DNA from: Streptomyces sp. NBC_01591
Lineage (GTDB): Bacteria; Actinomycetota; Actinomycetes; Streptomycetales; Streptomycetaceae
Assembly (NCBI RefSeq): GCF_035918155.1
Contig: NZ_CP109328.1
Location: 62,001 to 126,000, forward strand
DNA length: 64,000 nucleotides
Direction of reading: 5' to 3'
Positions 1 through 8,662 of this stretch are shown here, one piece after another (within the stretch, counting starts at the first letter, position 1; every line of letters starts with the position of its first letter). A model generated the notes under the pieces. The model saw only the letters and a program-made list of their open reading frames with translations. It ran no database searches and was not told the origin of the DNA. The translations under genes were made by a program, and so were the position numbers.

Positions 1-596
1 GAACCCTGGTCGTCCAGACGGTCACGTCACCGGCGGAGGCCCGCCTGGCCGCGGACGCGGGCGCCGACGTACTGGCCGTACAGGCGTCGGCCGCCGGAGG
101 GCACTCAGGCACACTCACCCCAGAACGTGTTCCGGCCTCCGTCCCACTGACCGATCTGCTGGGGCAGATACGGGAGGCGGTGTCGCTGCCGCTCGTCGCC
201 GCGGGCGGGCTGGCCACCCCGGCCGGCGTGGCCGAGGCACTACGCGCCGGGGCCGAGGCGGTAATGGTCGGTACGGTCCTGCTGCGGGCGGACGAAGCCG
301 GTACGTCGCTCCCCCACAAGGCGGCCCTGGCCGACCCGAAGCGCCGCCGGACCGTGGTGACCAGGGCGTTCACAGGCCGGCCCGCACGGGCTCTGGCCAA
401 CCGGTTCACCGACCACTACAGCGGCCTCGCCCCCTCTGGCTACCCCGCCCTGCACCATCTGACCAGGCCGATGCGCCAGGCCGCCGCCGCGGCCGGCGAC
501 CCCGAGCGGATCAATCTGTGGGCCGGGACCGGGTACCGCCAGGCCACCGCCGAGCCCGCCGCCCAGATCCTGCGGAGACTGGCCTCCCACGTCTGA
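1..596 (+). CDS. Nitronate monooxygenase family, C-terminal part (5' end outside window)
   Basis: The open frame enters from the left edge and ends at TGA 594-596. The translation contains GGHSGT and, further on, LPLVAAGGLAT and AEAVMVGTVLL. These are the FMN-phosphate-binding loops of the TIM-barrel nitronate monooxygenases (2-nitropropane dioxygenases), which oxidise alkyl nitronates using FMN. About 198 residues are visible, roughly the C-terminal 60% of a usual family member. It converges on the TetR gene that follows. The family call is firm; the substrate cannot be read from the sequence. Confidence 0.85.
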   Translation, partial: TLVVQTVTSPAEARLAADAGADVLAVQASAAGGHSGTLTPERVPASVPLTDLLGQIREAVSLPLVAAGGLATPAGVAEALRAGAEAVMVGTVLLRADEAGTSLPHKAALADPKRRRTVVTRAFTGRPARALANRFTDHYSGLAPSGYPALHHLTRPMRQAAAAAGDPERINLWAGTGYRQATAEPAAQILRRLASHV

Positions 597-701
597 ACGC
601 CCTCGGCGCCCGACGCACACCAAGGCACCGGCAGTCCGGGACCTCCGGGCCAACGGGACTCTGGCGCCCGACACTCCGACCCGCCGGCAGCGGACCGGGG
701 C

Positions 702-1322
702 TCATGCCTCGGCCGCTGCCTCCTGCGGCGCCCGGGCGCCCAGCAGAGCCAGGCAGTTCGCCCAGAGAACGCTCAGCTGGGACGTGCTGTTGTAGAGCTT
801 GGCGAACAGCACCTGTCCTTCGAGCTGCGCGACGACCGATCGCGCCGCCTCACGGGTGTCGGCGACAGTGACCTCGCCACGCTCACGCGCCTCGGCGACG
901 ACCGACTCCACCATGTCGACCTGGGCGTCGAAGATCTCCTGCAGGCGTCGGCGGATCGCTTCGGTCTGATTGCTCAGCTCCAACGTGAGGTTCCCGAACA
1001 AGCAGCCGGAGACGGTGCCACAGCTCTTCTGCCCCGCGCGCTGGATCGCCTCGGTCTCCTCGAAGAGCTGCCGCAGCCGCTGCAGAGGGTCGGCGTCGCC
1101 GCGCAGAACACGGGCCCACTCGCGACGCTGGTCGGCCCAGTGCTCGTCGAGCACAGTCAGCGCCAGAGCCTCCTTGGACTCGAAGAAGTAGTAGAAGCTC
1201 CCCTTGGGCACCCCGGCCGTCTTGCAGATCTCGGCCACGCCCAGCGCCGAGTAGCCACGCAGCTCGATGAGCGACTGCGCGGTGCTGATGATCTTTTCCC
1301 TGGCGTCACTGGTCCGTCCCAT
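702..1322 (-). CDS. TetR/AcrR family transcriptional regulator
   Basis: This 206-residue protein has an N-terminal TetR helix-turn-helix (residues about 8-55, including GYSALGVAEICKTAGVPKGS followed by FYYFFESKEAL). The C-terminal part is a helical ligand-binding domain of the type found in TetR_C_6/YcdC-like regulators. It is divergent from the SnoaL-like gene at 1464, and the shared 140-bp gap holds a GACCGGTC palindrome. It probably represses itself and the divergent gene. The inducer is unknown. Confidence 0.9.
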   Translation of the reverse strand: MGRTSDAREKIISTAQSLIELRGYSALGVAEICKTAGVPKGSFYYFFESKEALALTVLDEHWADQRREWARVLRGDADPLQRLRQLFEETEAIQRAGQKSCGTVSGCLFGNLTLELSNQTEAIRRRLQEIFDAQVDMVESVVAEARERGEVTVADTREAARSVVAQLEGQVLFAKLYNSTSQLSVLWANCLALLGARAPQEAAAEA

Positions 1323-1359
1323 GGTTGCAAGTATACGACCGCTCGACTATTTTGTACTG

Positions 1360-1367
1360 GACCGGTC
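1360..1367. promoter_or_regulatory. Candidate TetR operator core (GACCGGTC)
   Basis: This perfect 8-bp palindrome lies 38 bp upstream of the TetR start, in the divergent intergenic region. The same GACCGGTC core forms the middle of the longer palindrome upstream of the other TetR gene (44020-44033), which supports an operator role. The assignment is an inference from position and symmetry. Confidence 0.45.
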
Positions 1368-1463
1368 GGCTAGCAACTCCGCGGGACCACTCGGTCGCAA
1401 TCCGCGACCGTCCGCAGCTGGAGCCGCTGCCCGCACACCCACGCGCAGATGAGAGCTAAAGCA

Positions 1464-1829
1464 ATGACCCACCCGATGCATGACGTCCTTCGGCGCTGGA
1501 AGGCCGCTTTCGACGGCCACCAGCCCGACACCATGGCCGATCTGTTCACCCCGGACACCCTCTTCCAGGGCTTCGGACCCGCCGTCCTCACCGGCCGGGA
1601 CGCGGTGCGGGGCTACTACACAGCCGTACCGGCCGACCGAAGGGCCGAGGCAACGATCCTGCACACATACACGATCGGCGAGCAGGTCGCCGGAGGCTTC
1701 GCGGACGTCACGTTCGGCGACGCGCACGACTGGGAGGCCCATGTACATCTGTCGCTGGTCCTCCGCCTCGACAACGCCGGCTGGCAGATCCGCCAGTACC
1801 ACGTCTCCCGCGTCGACGCCGAGCACTAG
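1464..1829 (+). CDS. SnoaL-like / NTF2-fold protein
   Basis: The encoded protein has about 121 residues. It has the SnoaL-like pattern: an N-terminal helix with WKAAFDGHQPDTMADLF, then FQGFGPAVLTGRDAVRGYY, and a C-terminal beta sheet ending WQIRQYHVSRV. This fold serves small-molecule isomerases, hydrolases or binding proteins, so no reaction can be assigned. An in-frame ATG exists at 1449, but ATG 1464 (MTHPMHDVL) fits the family length better. It is divergent from the TetR gene and probably under its control. A second SnoaL-like gene of another subgroup lies at 60109-60525. Confidence 0.75.
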   Translation: MTHPMHDVLRRWKAAFDGHQPDTMADLFTPDTLFQGFGPAVLTGRDAVRGYYTAVPADRRAEATILHTYTIGEQVAGGFADVTFGDAHDWEAHVHLSLVLRLDNAGWQIRQYHVSRVDAEH

Positions 1830-2030
1830 GGCCTGCCTGGAGTCGTGATGACGTGGATCGAACATTCTGCGGCCACTCAACGATCACGCTTGACTGCTTT
1901 CCGTAAGCGCTCGCGAGAGCGGATCAGCGCCGAGATAGGGCACAACCTGTATGATTTCCGTGAGGACTGATTCGTCGGTTGCCGAACACATGTAGCAGAA
2001 TGGCTGATTCTCGCCGCATATAACTCCCCG

Positions 2031-2088
2031 TCAATCACGATGTTTCAGCGCGCTGGTCAGTTCCCGATTGGCGGCCTGGGCCGCATCG
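2031..2088 (-). pseudogene. C-terminal tail of a DUF6262/TnpC-like protein
   Basis: Only the last 19 residues remain, with AANRELTSAL and a stop at 2031-2033. They match the end of the intact DUF6262 protein at 15191-15709 (AANRELTRSL). IS6 copy 1 begins at 2089 and removes the rest. About 200 bp of unassigned sequence lies between this tail and the SnoaL-like gene. This is evidence of a second Tn554-like module that has been lost. Confidence 0.55.
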
Positions 2089-2949
2089 GGCGTTGTCACG
2101 TTGTCGGGGGTATAGGCGTCTGGCGGTGCGTCAGGGCGTGGTCGAGGCGGCTGTCGGCTGTCGGTCAGGCCGTGGCGGGCAGGCCGGCGGTGCCGGTGAT
2201 CTGGTCCCAGATCGTGAAGCGGACGGTCATCTCGAGGCGGTGGTCGGGTGCGGTGCGGTGGTAACGGCCGGGTCGGAAGTGGGGCGAGATACCGCTGAAC
2301 GCGGCCAGGAATCTTTGGGCGCCACCGACGCTGCGGAAGCCCTTCATCGCGCGCTCGCGCTGCCTGGTGGGCTGGTGCGAGTTCTCCGCCCGGTTGTTCA
2401 GTCCTTTGTGGGAGCGGTGCTCGACCGAGGGCATCACCTCGCGGTGGGCGGCGCTGTAGGAGCGGAGCTTGTCGGTGACGACCACCCGCGGCACCGTGCC
2501 GGTCTCTTTGAGGAGTCTGCGGAAGAAACGCCTGGCCGCGGCCTTGTCGCGGCGGTTCTGGATCAGGATGTCGAGCAAGTTGCCGTCGACGTCGACGGCC
2601 CGCCACAGGTACTTCACCTCGCCGTTGACCTTGATGAAGACCTCGTCCAGGTGCCATTTATCGCCGGGCCGAGGACGGCGGCGCCGCAGGCTGTTCGCGT
2701 AGGCCTGGCCGAACTTCAGGCACCACCGGCGCACCGTCTCGTAGGACACCATGACGCCGCGCTCGAGCATCAGCTCCTCGACCTCGCGGAAGCTGAGCGG
2801 GAACCGGAAGTACAGCCACACGCAGTGGGAGATCACCTCGACCGGGTACCGGTGCCCCTTGTACGACGGCGGCGTACTGTCCACGGACAACCCCCTCCAC
2901 CATGATCAACCCGAAGATCATCCCACCCGTCAGCCAACGTGACAGTGCC
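2089..2949 (-). mobile_element. IS6-family insertion sequence, copy 1
   Basis: This 861-bp element is bounded by imperfect inverted repeats: GGCGTTGTCACGTTG at 2089-2103, and the complement of GGCACTGTCACGTTG at 2935-2949. The length and single transposase gene fit the IS6 family. I see no 8-bp target duplication, so later rearrangement at one or both ends is likely. A closely related copy lies at 59211-60075 in the same orientation, and a fragment at 29557-29786. Confidence 0.85.
2165..2890 (-). CDS. IS6-family transposase
   Basis: The 241-residue transposase is full length for the family. It has SYKGHRYPVEVI near the N-terminus, a helix-turn-helix (FREVEELMLERGVMVSYETV), and a complete DDE core: D in KWHLDEVFIK, D in VVVTDKLRSY and E in NRAENSHQPTRQRERAMKGF. 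The longest start is TTG 2890; GTG 2884 is an alternative. It appears intact and could be active, including in trans on the copy near the right end of the window. Confidence 0.9.
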   Translation of the reverse strand: MSVDSTPPSYKGHRYPVEVISHCVWLYFRFPLSFREVEELMLERGVMVSYETVRRWCLKFGQAYANSLRRRRPRPGDKWHLDEVFIKVNGEVKYLWRAVDVDGNLLDILIQNRRDKAAARRFFRRLLKETGTVPRVVVTDKLRSYSAAHREVMPSVEHRSHKGLNNRAENSHQPTRQRERAMKGFRSVGGAQRFLAAFSGISPHFRPGRYHRTAPDHRLEMTVRFTIWDQITGTAGLPATA

Positions 2950-3211
2950 GTCCGTCGACCTGCGGCCCTTGAAGGCGGTCGCGGGCTCGGGGGGCAGCGG
3001 CTCCACCGCGGGGCCGGAGGGGATACCGACGACACGCGATCCGCGAGGTGACGGAATGTACGTCGCGGTCAACGGACCGGCGGCCGAGGCGGGTTGGGGC
3101 GACACTCTCCCCGCGGCGCGTGCGGTCAGGGTAAAGCGGTTGCTCGCAGGCGGACTGGTGACGATCATCATCACCGATGACTGGTGAACTTTCTTCTGTG
3201 AGGGGTCTGCG

Positions 3212-4300
3212 GTGACGATCGTGACGAGGGCTGACGGATTCGATCCGGCTTGCCTGGAGGAGGCCGTCTCCGCAGTGGCGCAGGAAAGGGGGTTCTCCGG
3301 CACGGTCCGGGTCACGCGTCACGGGGAGCCGGTATTCACCCGCGCGTTCGGGATGGCGTCACGGCGGTGGTCCATACCGAACACGTGCGACACGCGATTC
3401 CGGGTGGCGTCGGTGTCCAAGATGTTCACAGCGGTGGCCGTCCTGCAGCTCGTCGAGCGGAAGCAGGTCTGCCTCGACGACGCGCTGGTGGGCTTCGTGA
3501 AAGAGCACATGCCCCAGCTCGATCCGCGTGTCACGGTCCACCACGCCCTGACGATGACGGCGGGCATCGGCGACTGGTTCGAGGAGGGCAGCGACGACTG
3601 GGAGGCCGAATGGGCCGCCCTGACCTCCTCCCACCCGCTCTACCTGCTGCGGAGCAACAAGGACTACCTGTCGCTGTTCGCCGGTAAGCAGCCCCACTTC
3701 CCTCCCGGGGAGCGTCATCTGTACAACGGCGCCGGCTACATCCTGCTCGGCCTGCTCATCGAATCGGTGACCGGCCGCTCCTTCGAGGAGGTCATCGCCG
3801 ACGATGTATTCGCCCGTGCCGGAATGAGCGCGGCAGGATTCCCGGCCCTGGACGACCTGGGGCCGGACATTGCCGAGGGATACCTCACCACCGCCGGCAG
3901 CCCCACCCCGTACCGGACCAATCACTACGCGACCACCCCCGGGGCCGCCGCCGACGGAGGGGCTACCTGTAGCGCCGCCGATCTGACGGCCTTCGCCCAC
4001 GCACTGCGCCACGGGCGGCTGCTGAACGAGGAGACCACGCGCCTGGCTCTGACCCCGCAGGTCGACGAGCGTGAGGAGAAGGTCCGCGGCTACCAGTGGA
4101 TGTACGGCTTCGGCCTCACCCACATCCTCGACGACGAAGGAACCATCGTCCGCTGGGGCCACACGGGCGAGGAGGACGGGGCCAGCGCCCGCCTCTATCA
4201 CTACCCGCAGCAGGGCCTGGACGTCGCAGTCCTCGGCAACATCAGCTGGTGCGCCGGCGACATGGGGTGGGCCATCCACGACGCCCTGGTCGGCAACTGA
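3212..4300 (+). CDS. Beta-lactamase-related serine hydrolase
   Basis: The 362-residue protein belongs to the class C beta-lactamase/penicillin-binding-like serine hydrolases. It shows the SxxK tetrad SVSK (S67, K70), the YxN motif in LYNGAGYILLG and an HTG triad in RWGHTGEEDG. The GTG start at 3212 follows a GAGG ribosome-binding site. No clear signal peptide is present, so a cytoplasmic esterase, amidase or peptidase role is more likely than secreted antibiotic resistance. The 262-bp stretch between IS6 and this gene holds nothing I can assign. Confidence 0.85.
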   Translation: MTIVTRADGFDPACLEEAVSAVAQERGFSGTVRVTRHGEPVFTRAFGMASRRWSIPNTCDTRFRVASVSKMFTAVAVLQLVERKQVCLDDALVGFVKEHMPQLDPRVTVHHALTMTAGIGDWFEEGSDDWEAEWAALTSSHPLYLLRSNKDYLSLFAGKQPHFPPGERHLYNGAGYILLGLLIESVTGRSFEEVIADDVFARAGMSAAGFPALDDLGPDIAEGYLTTAGSPTPYRTNHYATTPGAAADGGATCSAADLTAFAHALRHGRLLNEETTRLALTPQVDEREEKVRGYQWMYGFGLTHILDDEGTIVRWGHTGEEDGASARLYHYPQQGLDVAVLGNISWCAGDMGWAIHDALVGN

Positions 4301-4431
4301 GCAGCCGCGTGCCGCGTTCGCGACGCCGGGCGCTCAGCAGACCGGACAGGCATCGAAGGGTGGAACTGGACAGATCGAGCCCCAACAACAAGCTGAGATC
4401 TCTACCGAACCCGGGGTGCCTCTGTGTCTTG

Positions 4432-5481
4432 TCAAGTCCCTTGGATAGGGAGCGGCTTGGCTTTTCGCTCATCGGCGATCATGACGCGCCACACGTGGTC
4501 GGCCAGGCGGCGTTTCAGGCACCGCTTCGCTTCCTTCGGCGTCTTACCCTCGGAGAGTTTGCGCTGGTAGTAGGCGTGTCCGGGTGATTTCGGCATCCGT
4601 ATCTGCACGACCGCGATGGTGTGGAGGACGGAGTTGAGCTGGCGGTCGCCGGAGCGGGAGAGCCGGTGGCGGGCTTTGTCCGCGCTGGCGATCTCCACCG
4701 GGGCGGCACCGGCATAGTTCGCGAATGCCGCCGAGGTGGAGAAGCGGTGAGCCCGTCCGGTGCGGCCGATCAGCCGAGCGGCCATGACCGGCCCGATGCC
4801 CGGGGTGTCCATCAGCGTGCTGCTCGATGCCTCTACCAGGCTCTGCATCCGGGCAGCGTTGTCCGTGAGCTGCTTGTCCAGTTTCCGGATCTCGGCGACC
4901 AGGTCCCAGGCGATGTCCTTCCGGACGGTCTCGATATCGCCGGCGGGGCGGACGGATCGCAGCAGTTTGGCGGCCAGGTCCGCGGACAGCTGTGGCGGGG
5001 CGCCGCCGGGCAGCAGGTCACGCAGCAGCGCGTGGAGCTGGTTGACCGTGCGCACCCGGGCCTGGGCCAGGTTCACACGCCGTTCGTCCAGGAGGGCCAG
5101 CGCCGTGGTGTGATCCTCGGGCGCGAGATCCCGCCCTTCTCCCTGCAGATAAGCAACGGTGGCTGCGGCCGCTGCGTCTATCTGGTCGTTCTTACGCCGT
5201 CCACCGCGGGAAAGTTCGCGCACCCGGCTGGTCGCCGCGGCAGGCACGTCGACGACGCTCTCACCGCGGGCGATGAGCCACTGGGCGAGATGCCGGCCCA
5301 GGCCGTTGGCGTTCTCCACAGCCCACTTCCGCTGTGGCCACCGCTTGGCCCAGGCCAGCAGCCGCCGGTAGTCCGCCAGACTGGCCTCGATCCGCATCGA
5401 CCCGACCTGCTGGTTCGAGACCGGCTCGACGGCGGTGGCGGTGTGGGTGGACTTGTGTGGGTCGACACCGAGCAGTATCAC
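4432..5481 (-). CDS. IS110-family transposase (DEDD)
   Basis: The N-terminal RuvC-like domain begins ILLGVDPHKSTHTATAV, and the acidic pair in KNDQIDAAAAATVAYL belongs to the DEDD site. The C-terminal half has MDTPGIGPVMAARLIG, characteristic of the transposase_20 domain. The frame opens at 5562, but GTG 5481 with a GAGGA-type ribosome-binding site gives the normal family N-terminus (about 349 residues). It appears intact. IS110 transposases recombine target and donor guided by an RNA made from the element's non-coding end. Confidence 0.88.
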   Translation of the reverse strand: MILLGVDPHKSTHTATAVEPVSNQQVGSMRIEASLADYRRLLAWAKRWPQRKWAVENANGLGRHLAQWLIARGESVVDVPAAATSRVRELSRGGRRKNDQIDAAAAATVAYLQGEGRDLAPEDHTTALALLDERRVNLAQARVRTVNQLHALLRDLLPGGAPPQLSADLAAKLLRSVRPAGDIETVRKDIAWDLVAEIRKLDKQLTDNAARMQSLVEASSSTLMDTPGIGPVMAARLIGRTGRAHRFSTSAAFANYAGAAPVEIASADKARHRLSRSGDRQLNSVLHTIAVVQIRMPKSPGHAYYQRKLSEGKTPKEAKRCLKRRLADHVWRVMIADERKAKPLPIQGT

Positions 5482-5648
5482 GGGACCTGATTCCTCACAG
5501 TCGGACGACGGGGACAGCCACGGTCGACACGCCGACTTCCGGAACCAACCTGGCCGGGACACGCCTCTGCTGAGTCAGACCGCGGACGGACACCGGACCG
5601 GCGACATACCCCGGGAGAGCCAGCCCCGAAGAGCGGCAGACGGTTCAC

Positions 5649-5709
5649 GAGTCACCCGGACTGGCGTCCTACGGCACGCTACGAGCGGCCAACCCGACCG
5701 CGTCCCGCT
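5649..5709 (-). repeat. 61-bp repeat shared with 56703-56763 (inverted)
   Basis: The reverse complement of this segment matches 56703-56763 at 60 of 61 positions. Here it is the outermost part of the region upstream of the IS110 transposase. It is probably the left end of that element, with the distant copy a solo remnant. Confidence 0.75.
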
Positions 5710-5747
5710 TTCCCCATATAAGTCGGCGGTTCAGACCTCCCCATTGC

Positions 5748-5990
5748 CTATTTCTTGGCAAACTCGATAACGGCTAACACCACTCCGACGACCCCTGCGA
5801 TTTCAGCAGCTACGGTAAAAATAGAGCGCTTAGGGCCCTCGTCGATATTGTCCGGGTAGAGCCATACACCGACTGCCGCCAATAGACCGATGAAGATTGC
5901 TAGGGATCCGTCACCTTTATCCAAAGAATGCAAGACGAGAAATGTTGCGGTGCTAACTAAGAGGAATAACCCTACTTGCTTGTCAGTCAC
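5748..5990 (-). CDS. Small membrane protein of unknown function
   Basis: The encoded protein has about 80 residues and three predicted membrane segments: VGLFLLVSTATFLVLH, LAIFIGLLAAVGVWLY and IFTVAAEIAGVVGVVLAVI. GTG 5990 is chosen over the longer start at 6008 because a purine-rich GGAGGGGGAA lies just upstream. Its base composition is visibly lower in GC than its neighbours, suggesting transfer. I do not recognise the family. Confidence 0.6.
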   Translation of the reverse strand: MTDKQVGLFLLVSTATFLVLHSLDKGDGSLAIFIGLLAAVGVWLYPDNIDEGPKRSIFTVAAEIAGVVGVVLAVIEFAKK

Positions 5991-6008
5991 TGCTTCCCCC
6001 TCCGTCAC

Positions 6009-6356
6009 AACCCCATGCGGCCGCCTTCTGGCTCCTGGCGAACAGCACAGACACCGGATCGTGCCACTCGGACGCTTGGTAGAGCTGAGCCGCCGTCACC
6101 TACCTGCATAGACTATTGGACAACGCCTTAGGGCTGTCCCGTATACGCCACCGCAGGCCAGCGCTCGGCACGTCGGGTGGCACGCATGCTGCTGGCCGCG
6201 CAACCGGAAGGAGCTCACGGAGAAACTCGAATTCGAGCATGAGCAGTGGTCGTATGCAAAGCACAGAGCCGACGGGTACACGCAGGACACCCTCTCCTTC
6301 AGCCTCACGTGATGCCGCGGCGCGCCGGGCCGTGGCCCGTTGCTATAAGAAGGGGC
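6009..6356. other. Stretch without an assignable gene
   Basis: No frame here has convincing coding character. I see no repeat or terminator. It probably holds the promoters of the flanking genes and eroded sequence. Confidence 0.4.
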
Positions 6357-6860
6357 ATGGGAATCTGGACCGACGCCTTCATCCCGCCCCCGGCACCAAC
6401 TCTCGTGCGGTCGGAGGCGTTCGGCCGGCTCGCGGTCGAGCTGGCGCGAGAGCGTGTGGTCCGGACCCCGTGGGCGCTCCTCGCGGGGAACCTCTGCGTC
6501 AACGCGAGCCTCAACTGGGGCAGCGTCAGCGGCCAGGCCAACCGGGACCGGCCTCCCGTCGGTGCGGTGCTGCAGACCGAGGCGTACCCGTGGGACACAG
6601 AGGACCCGGACGACGCCCCCCGCCCCGGGGCCCCTCGCACGAGGAGGCCCGGCTGCTCGCCTCCGGCGAGAAGGTGCTCGACATCCTTCCGGCGCTGCGG
6701 GCCGCCCCGTACGGCGACGCGGACGTCGCCGTACTGGATCCTCAGCTCCCAGAGGAACTTCTTCGAGTTCCCCTTCGGCATCCGGCAGATCTCAATTCCA
6801 AGGGGGCGCCACGCCGTTCGTGCCCTTTCTGGCCCTGGGTCACGTCGAAAGGGCTCTGAC
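6357..6860 (+). pseudogene. Frameshifted hypothetical protein
   Basis: Translation starts at ATG 6357 behind AAGAAGGGG and reads MGIWTDAFIPPPAPTLVRSE, continuing plausibly to about 6620 (LQTEAYPWDTEDPD). The coding signal then moves to another frame (EEARLLASGEKVLDILPALR), and again to a third (FFEFPFGIRQISI, then TPFVPFLALGHVERAL). At least two one-base indels are needed to restore one protein of about 165 residues. The family is unknown. It is either a decayed gene or a run of sequencing errors. Confidence 0.55.
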
Positions 6861-6884
6861 TGATCCCCCGCCTCCGTGAGACTT

Positions 6885-6922
6885 CGGGCCCGGCCTTCCG
6901 CTCCGTCGAAGGACCGGGCCCG
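6885..6922 (+). terminator. Strong hairpin downstream of the frameshifted gene
   Basis: The left arm CGGGCCCGGCCTTC (6885-6898) pairs with GAAGGACCGGGCCCG (6908-6922), with one bulged base and a 9-nt loop. It lies about 25 bp past the end of the gene. There is no T-tract, so it is a GC-type Streptomyces terminator candidate. Confidence 0.55.
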
Positions 6923-7027
6923 TGCCGTGTGCCGGCCCCGTACGACCGGTCTTGCCCGAAGTCCCCTTTTCCCCTGCCCCAGCAAAGACCGGCCCATGTC
7001 AGCCATCCCACTGCCGGCGCTTCCGCC

Positions 7028-7126
7028 TCAGTGAGGCAGCTCGGTGTCGAAGAGCTTGGTCACTGAGGTGACGAGCATCAAGGCGTACACGGTGTTGATA
7101 CGCGAGTACTGGGCCTTGGAGACTCC
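7028..7126 (-). pseudogene. C-terminal fragment of an unrecognised protein
   Basis: A minus-strand frame ending at 7028 reads SKAQYSRINTVYALMLVTSV followed by a short polar tail. It looks like the natural C-terminus of a protein whose upstream part is gone. IS3 begins at 7184. The family is not recognised. Confidence 0.3.
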
Positions 7127-7240
7127 GTGGGCACTGGGGTGTCTACCGAACGTGCGGGGGATCCCTCTCTGTCAGCCTTGGGTGAGACATCCCGTTCTGC
7201 GGGGTTAGCCTGAGAGGGCACGACAGGAGAACCGTCCCTT

Positions 7241-7624
7241 ATGCCCAGTACAGAGCCCGTCGGGTCCGAGCCGGCGCCGAGGCCGAAGCGCCGCACTTTC
7301 ACCTCGGAGTACAAGCTGCGAATCGTCGCCGAGTACGACGCCGCGCCCAGGAACGAGAAGGGTGCGGTCCTGCGCAGGGAACGGCTCTACCACTCGCATG
7401 TCAAGGAGTGGCGGGCCGCCCGGGATGCCGGGGCCCTGGAAAACCTGGTCGACCGCCGGACCAGCCCGGCCCGTGCGAAGAAGTCCGCCGCGGAGGTGGA
7501 GAACGAAAAGCTGCGGCAGCAGGTGGAGCGGTTGCAGAGGGACCTGGCACGGAACAAGGCCGCACTCGAGGTGATGGGAAAAGCTTCCGCGCTCTTGGAA
7601 ATGATCTCCGAGAGCGCGGACTGA
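7241..7624 (+). CDS. IS3 OrfA (transposase N-terminal protein)
   Basis: This 127-residue protein has an HTH (RTFTSEYKLRIVAEYDAA) followed by a coiled-coil leucine-zipper-like segment (VENEKLRQQVERLQRDLARN). That is the usual OrfA layout for DNA binding and dimerisation. Its end overlaps OrfB, and a slippery heptamer at 7576-7582 should give the OrfAB fusion, which is the active transposase. Confidence 0.88.
   Translation: MPSTEPVGSEPAPRPKRRTFTSEYKLRIVAEYDAAPRNEKGAVLRRERLYHSHVKEWRAARDAGALENLVDRRTSPARAKKSAAEVENEKLRQQVERLQRDLARNKAALEVMGKASALLEMISESAD
7576..7582 (+). promoter_or_regulatory. Programmed -1 frameshift heptamer G GGA AAA
   Basis: The sequence GGGAAAA sits in the OrfA frame as atG-GGA-AAA, the X-XXY-YYZ arrangement needed for simultaneous -1 slippage. 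Slipping here moves ribosomes from the OrfA frame to the OrfB frame, and both are open across the site. Confidence 0.7.
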
Positions 7625-8649
7625 AGCCTGCCGCCGACCCTGTCGTGGACGAGGCGTTCACCAGCGTCGAGGTTCAGCTGGGCATCACGGCCGCCTGTCG
7701 GCTGACCGGCCGCTCCCGCGCCACGCATTACCGTCGGCTCCGGCCCCCACCACCACGCAGAACACGTGCCCCACAGATGCAGCCGTCGGCCCTGACGGCC
7801 GAAGAGCGTTCTGCGGTACTCGAGTTGATGAACGGCGACGAGTACGCCGAGCTGGCGCCCGCGCAGATCTGGGCCCGCGAGCTGGATGCCGGGCGCTATC
7901 ACTGCTCCGTCTCGACGATGTACCGGATCCTGCGCGAGCAGGATCAGTCCGGTGAGCGCCGACGGCAGGCCACCCATCCCGCCAAGGCGGTGCCCGAGCT
8001 GGTCGCCACCGGGCCCTCGCAGGTGTTCACCTGGGACATCACCAAGGCGGCCGGGCCGGCCAAGGGCGTCTGGTATCACGCCTACGTGATCATCGACATC
8101 TTCAGCCGGTATATCGTCGGCCACACCGTCGAGCGAGCCGAATCAGCTGTGCGGGCCGAGGAGCTGATCCGCGAGACCATCGCCCGCAACGGCATCGTGC
8201 CCCAGACCGTGCACGCGGACCGCGGCACCTCGATGACGTCGAAGAAGGTCTCCCAACTACTGATCGATCTGGGCGTGACGCGGTCGCACTCGAGGCCGAA
8301 GGTCTCCAACGACAACCCTTACAGCGAGGCCCAGTTCAAGACCACGAAGTACATGTCGGATTATCCTGAACGGTTCGATTCGCTGGCCCACGCCCGCGAG
8401 TGGTTCGACGCGTTCATCGCGTATTACAACCATGAGCACCGGCACTCGGGTATCGGCTGGCACACACCAGCCTCCGTCCACTTCGGGACCGCCGAGGAAG
8501 TCCGCGACCAGCGCGCGGTCACCCTCGCCGAGGCATACGCCCGCCACCCCGAACGCTTCGGCCGCCGCCCCAGACCACCCGAGATACCCCAGACGGCCTG
8601 GATCAACGACCCGGCCAAACGCAGGGAACCCGCACCACAAACCTCATAG
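7577..8649 (+). CDS. IS3 OrfB (DDE transposase, made by frameshift from OrfA)
   Basis: The OrfB frame runs from the slip site to 8649. It has an HTH_21-like segment (VEVQLGITAACRLTGRSRAT) and an rve integrase core: D in FTWDITKAAG, D in TVHADRGTSM and E in NPYSEAQFKTTKY. The end is the usual YYNHEHRHSGIGWHTPA. All three catalytic acids are present and no internal stop occurs, so the element may be active. Confidence 0.88.
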
Positions 8650-8662
8650 CGTCACGACCGTC

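Larger units (their letters stand above)
4432..5709 (-). mobile_element. IS110-family element 1 (ends approximate)
   Basis: The element contains one IS110 transposase gene and about 228 bp upstream of it, at 5482-5709. IS110 elements lack terminal inverted repeats, so the ends cannot be fixed by symmetry. The outer limit at 5709 is suggested by a 61-bp segment (5649-5709) that recurs inverted at 56703-56763 with one mismatch and stops at the same base. The end beyond the transposase stop is unknown. Confidence 0.6.

Noticed and set aside
2081..2957. 8-bp target duplication for IS6 copy 1
   Set aside because: The flanking octamers CCGCATCG and GTCCGTCG do not match. The same is true of copy 2, so no duplication is claimed.
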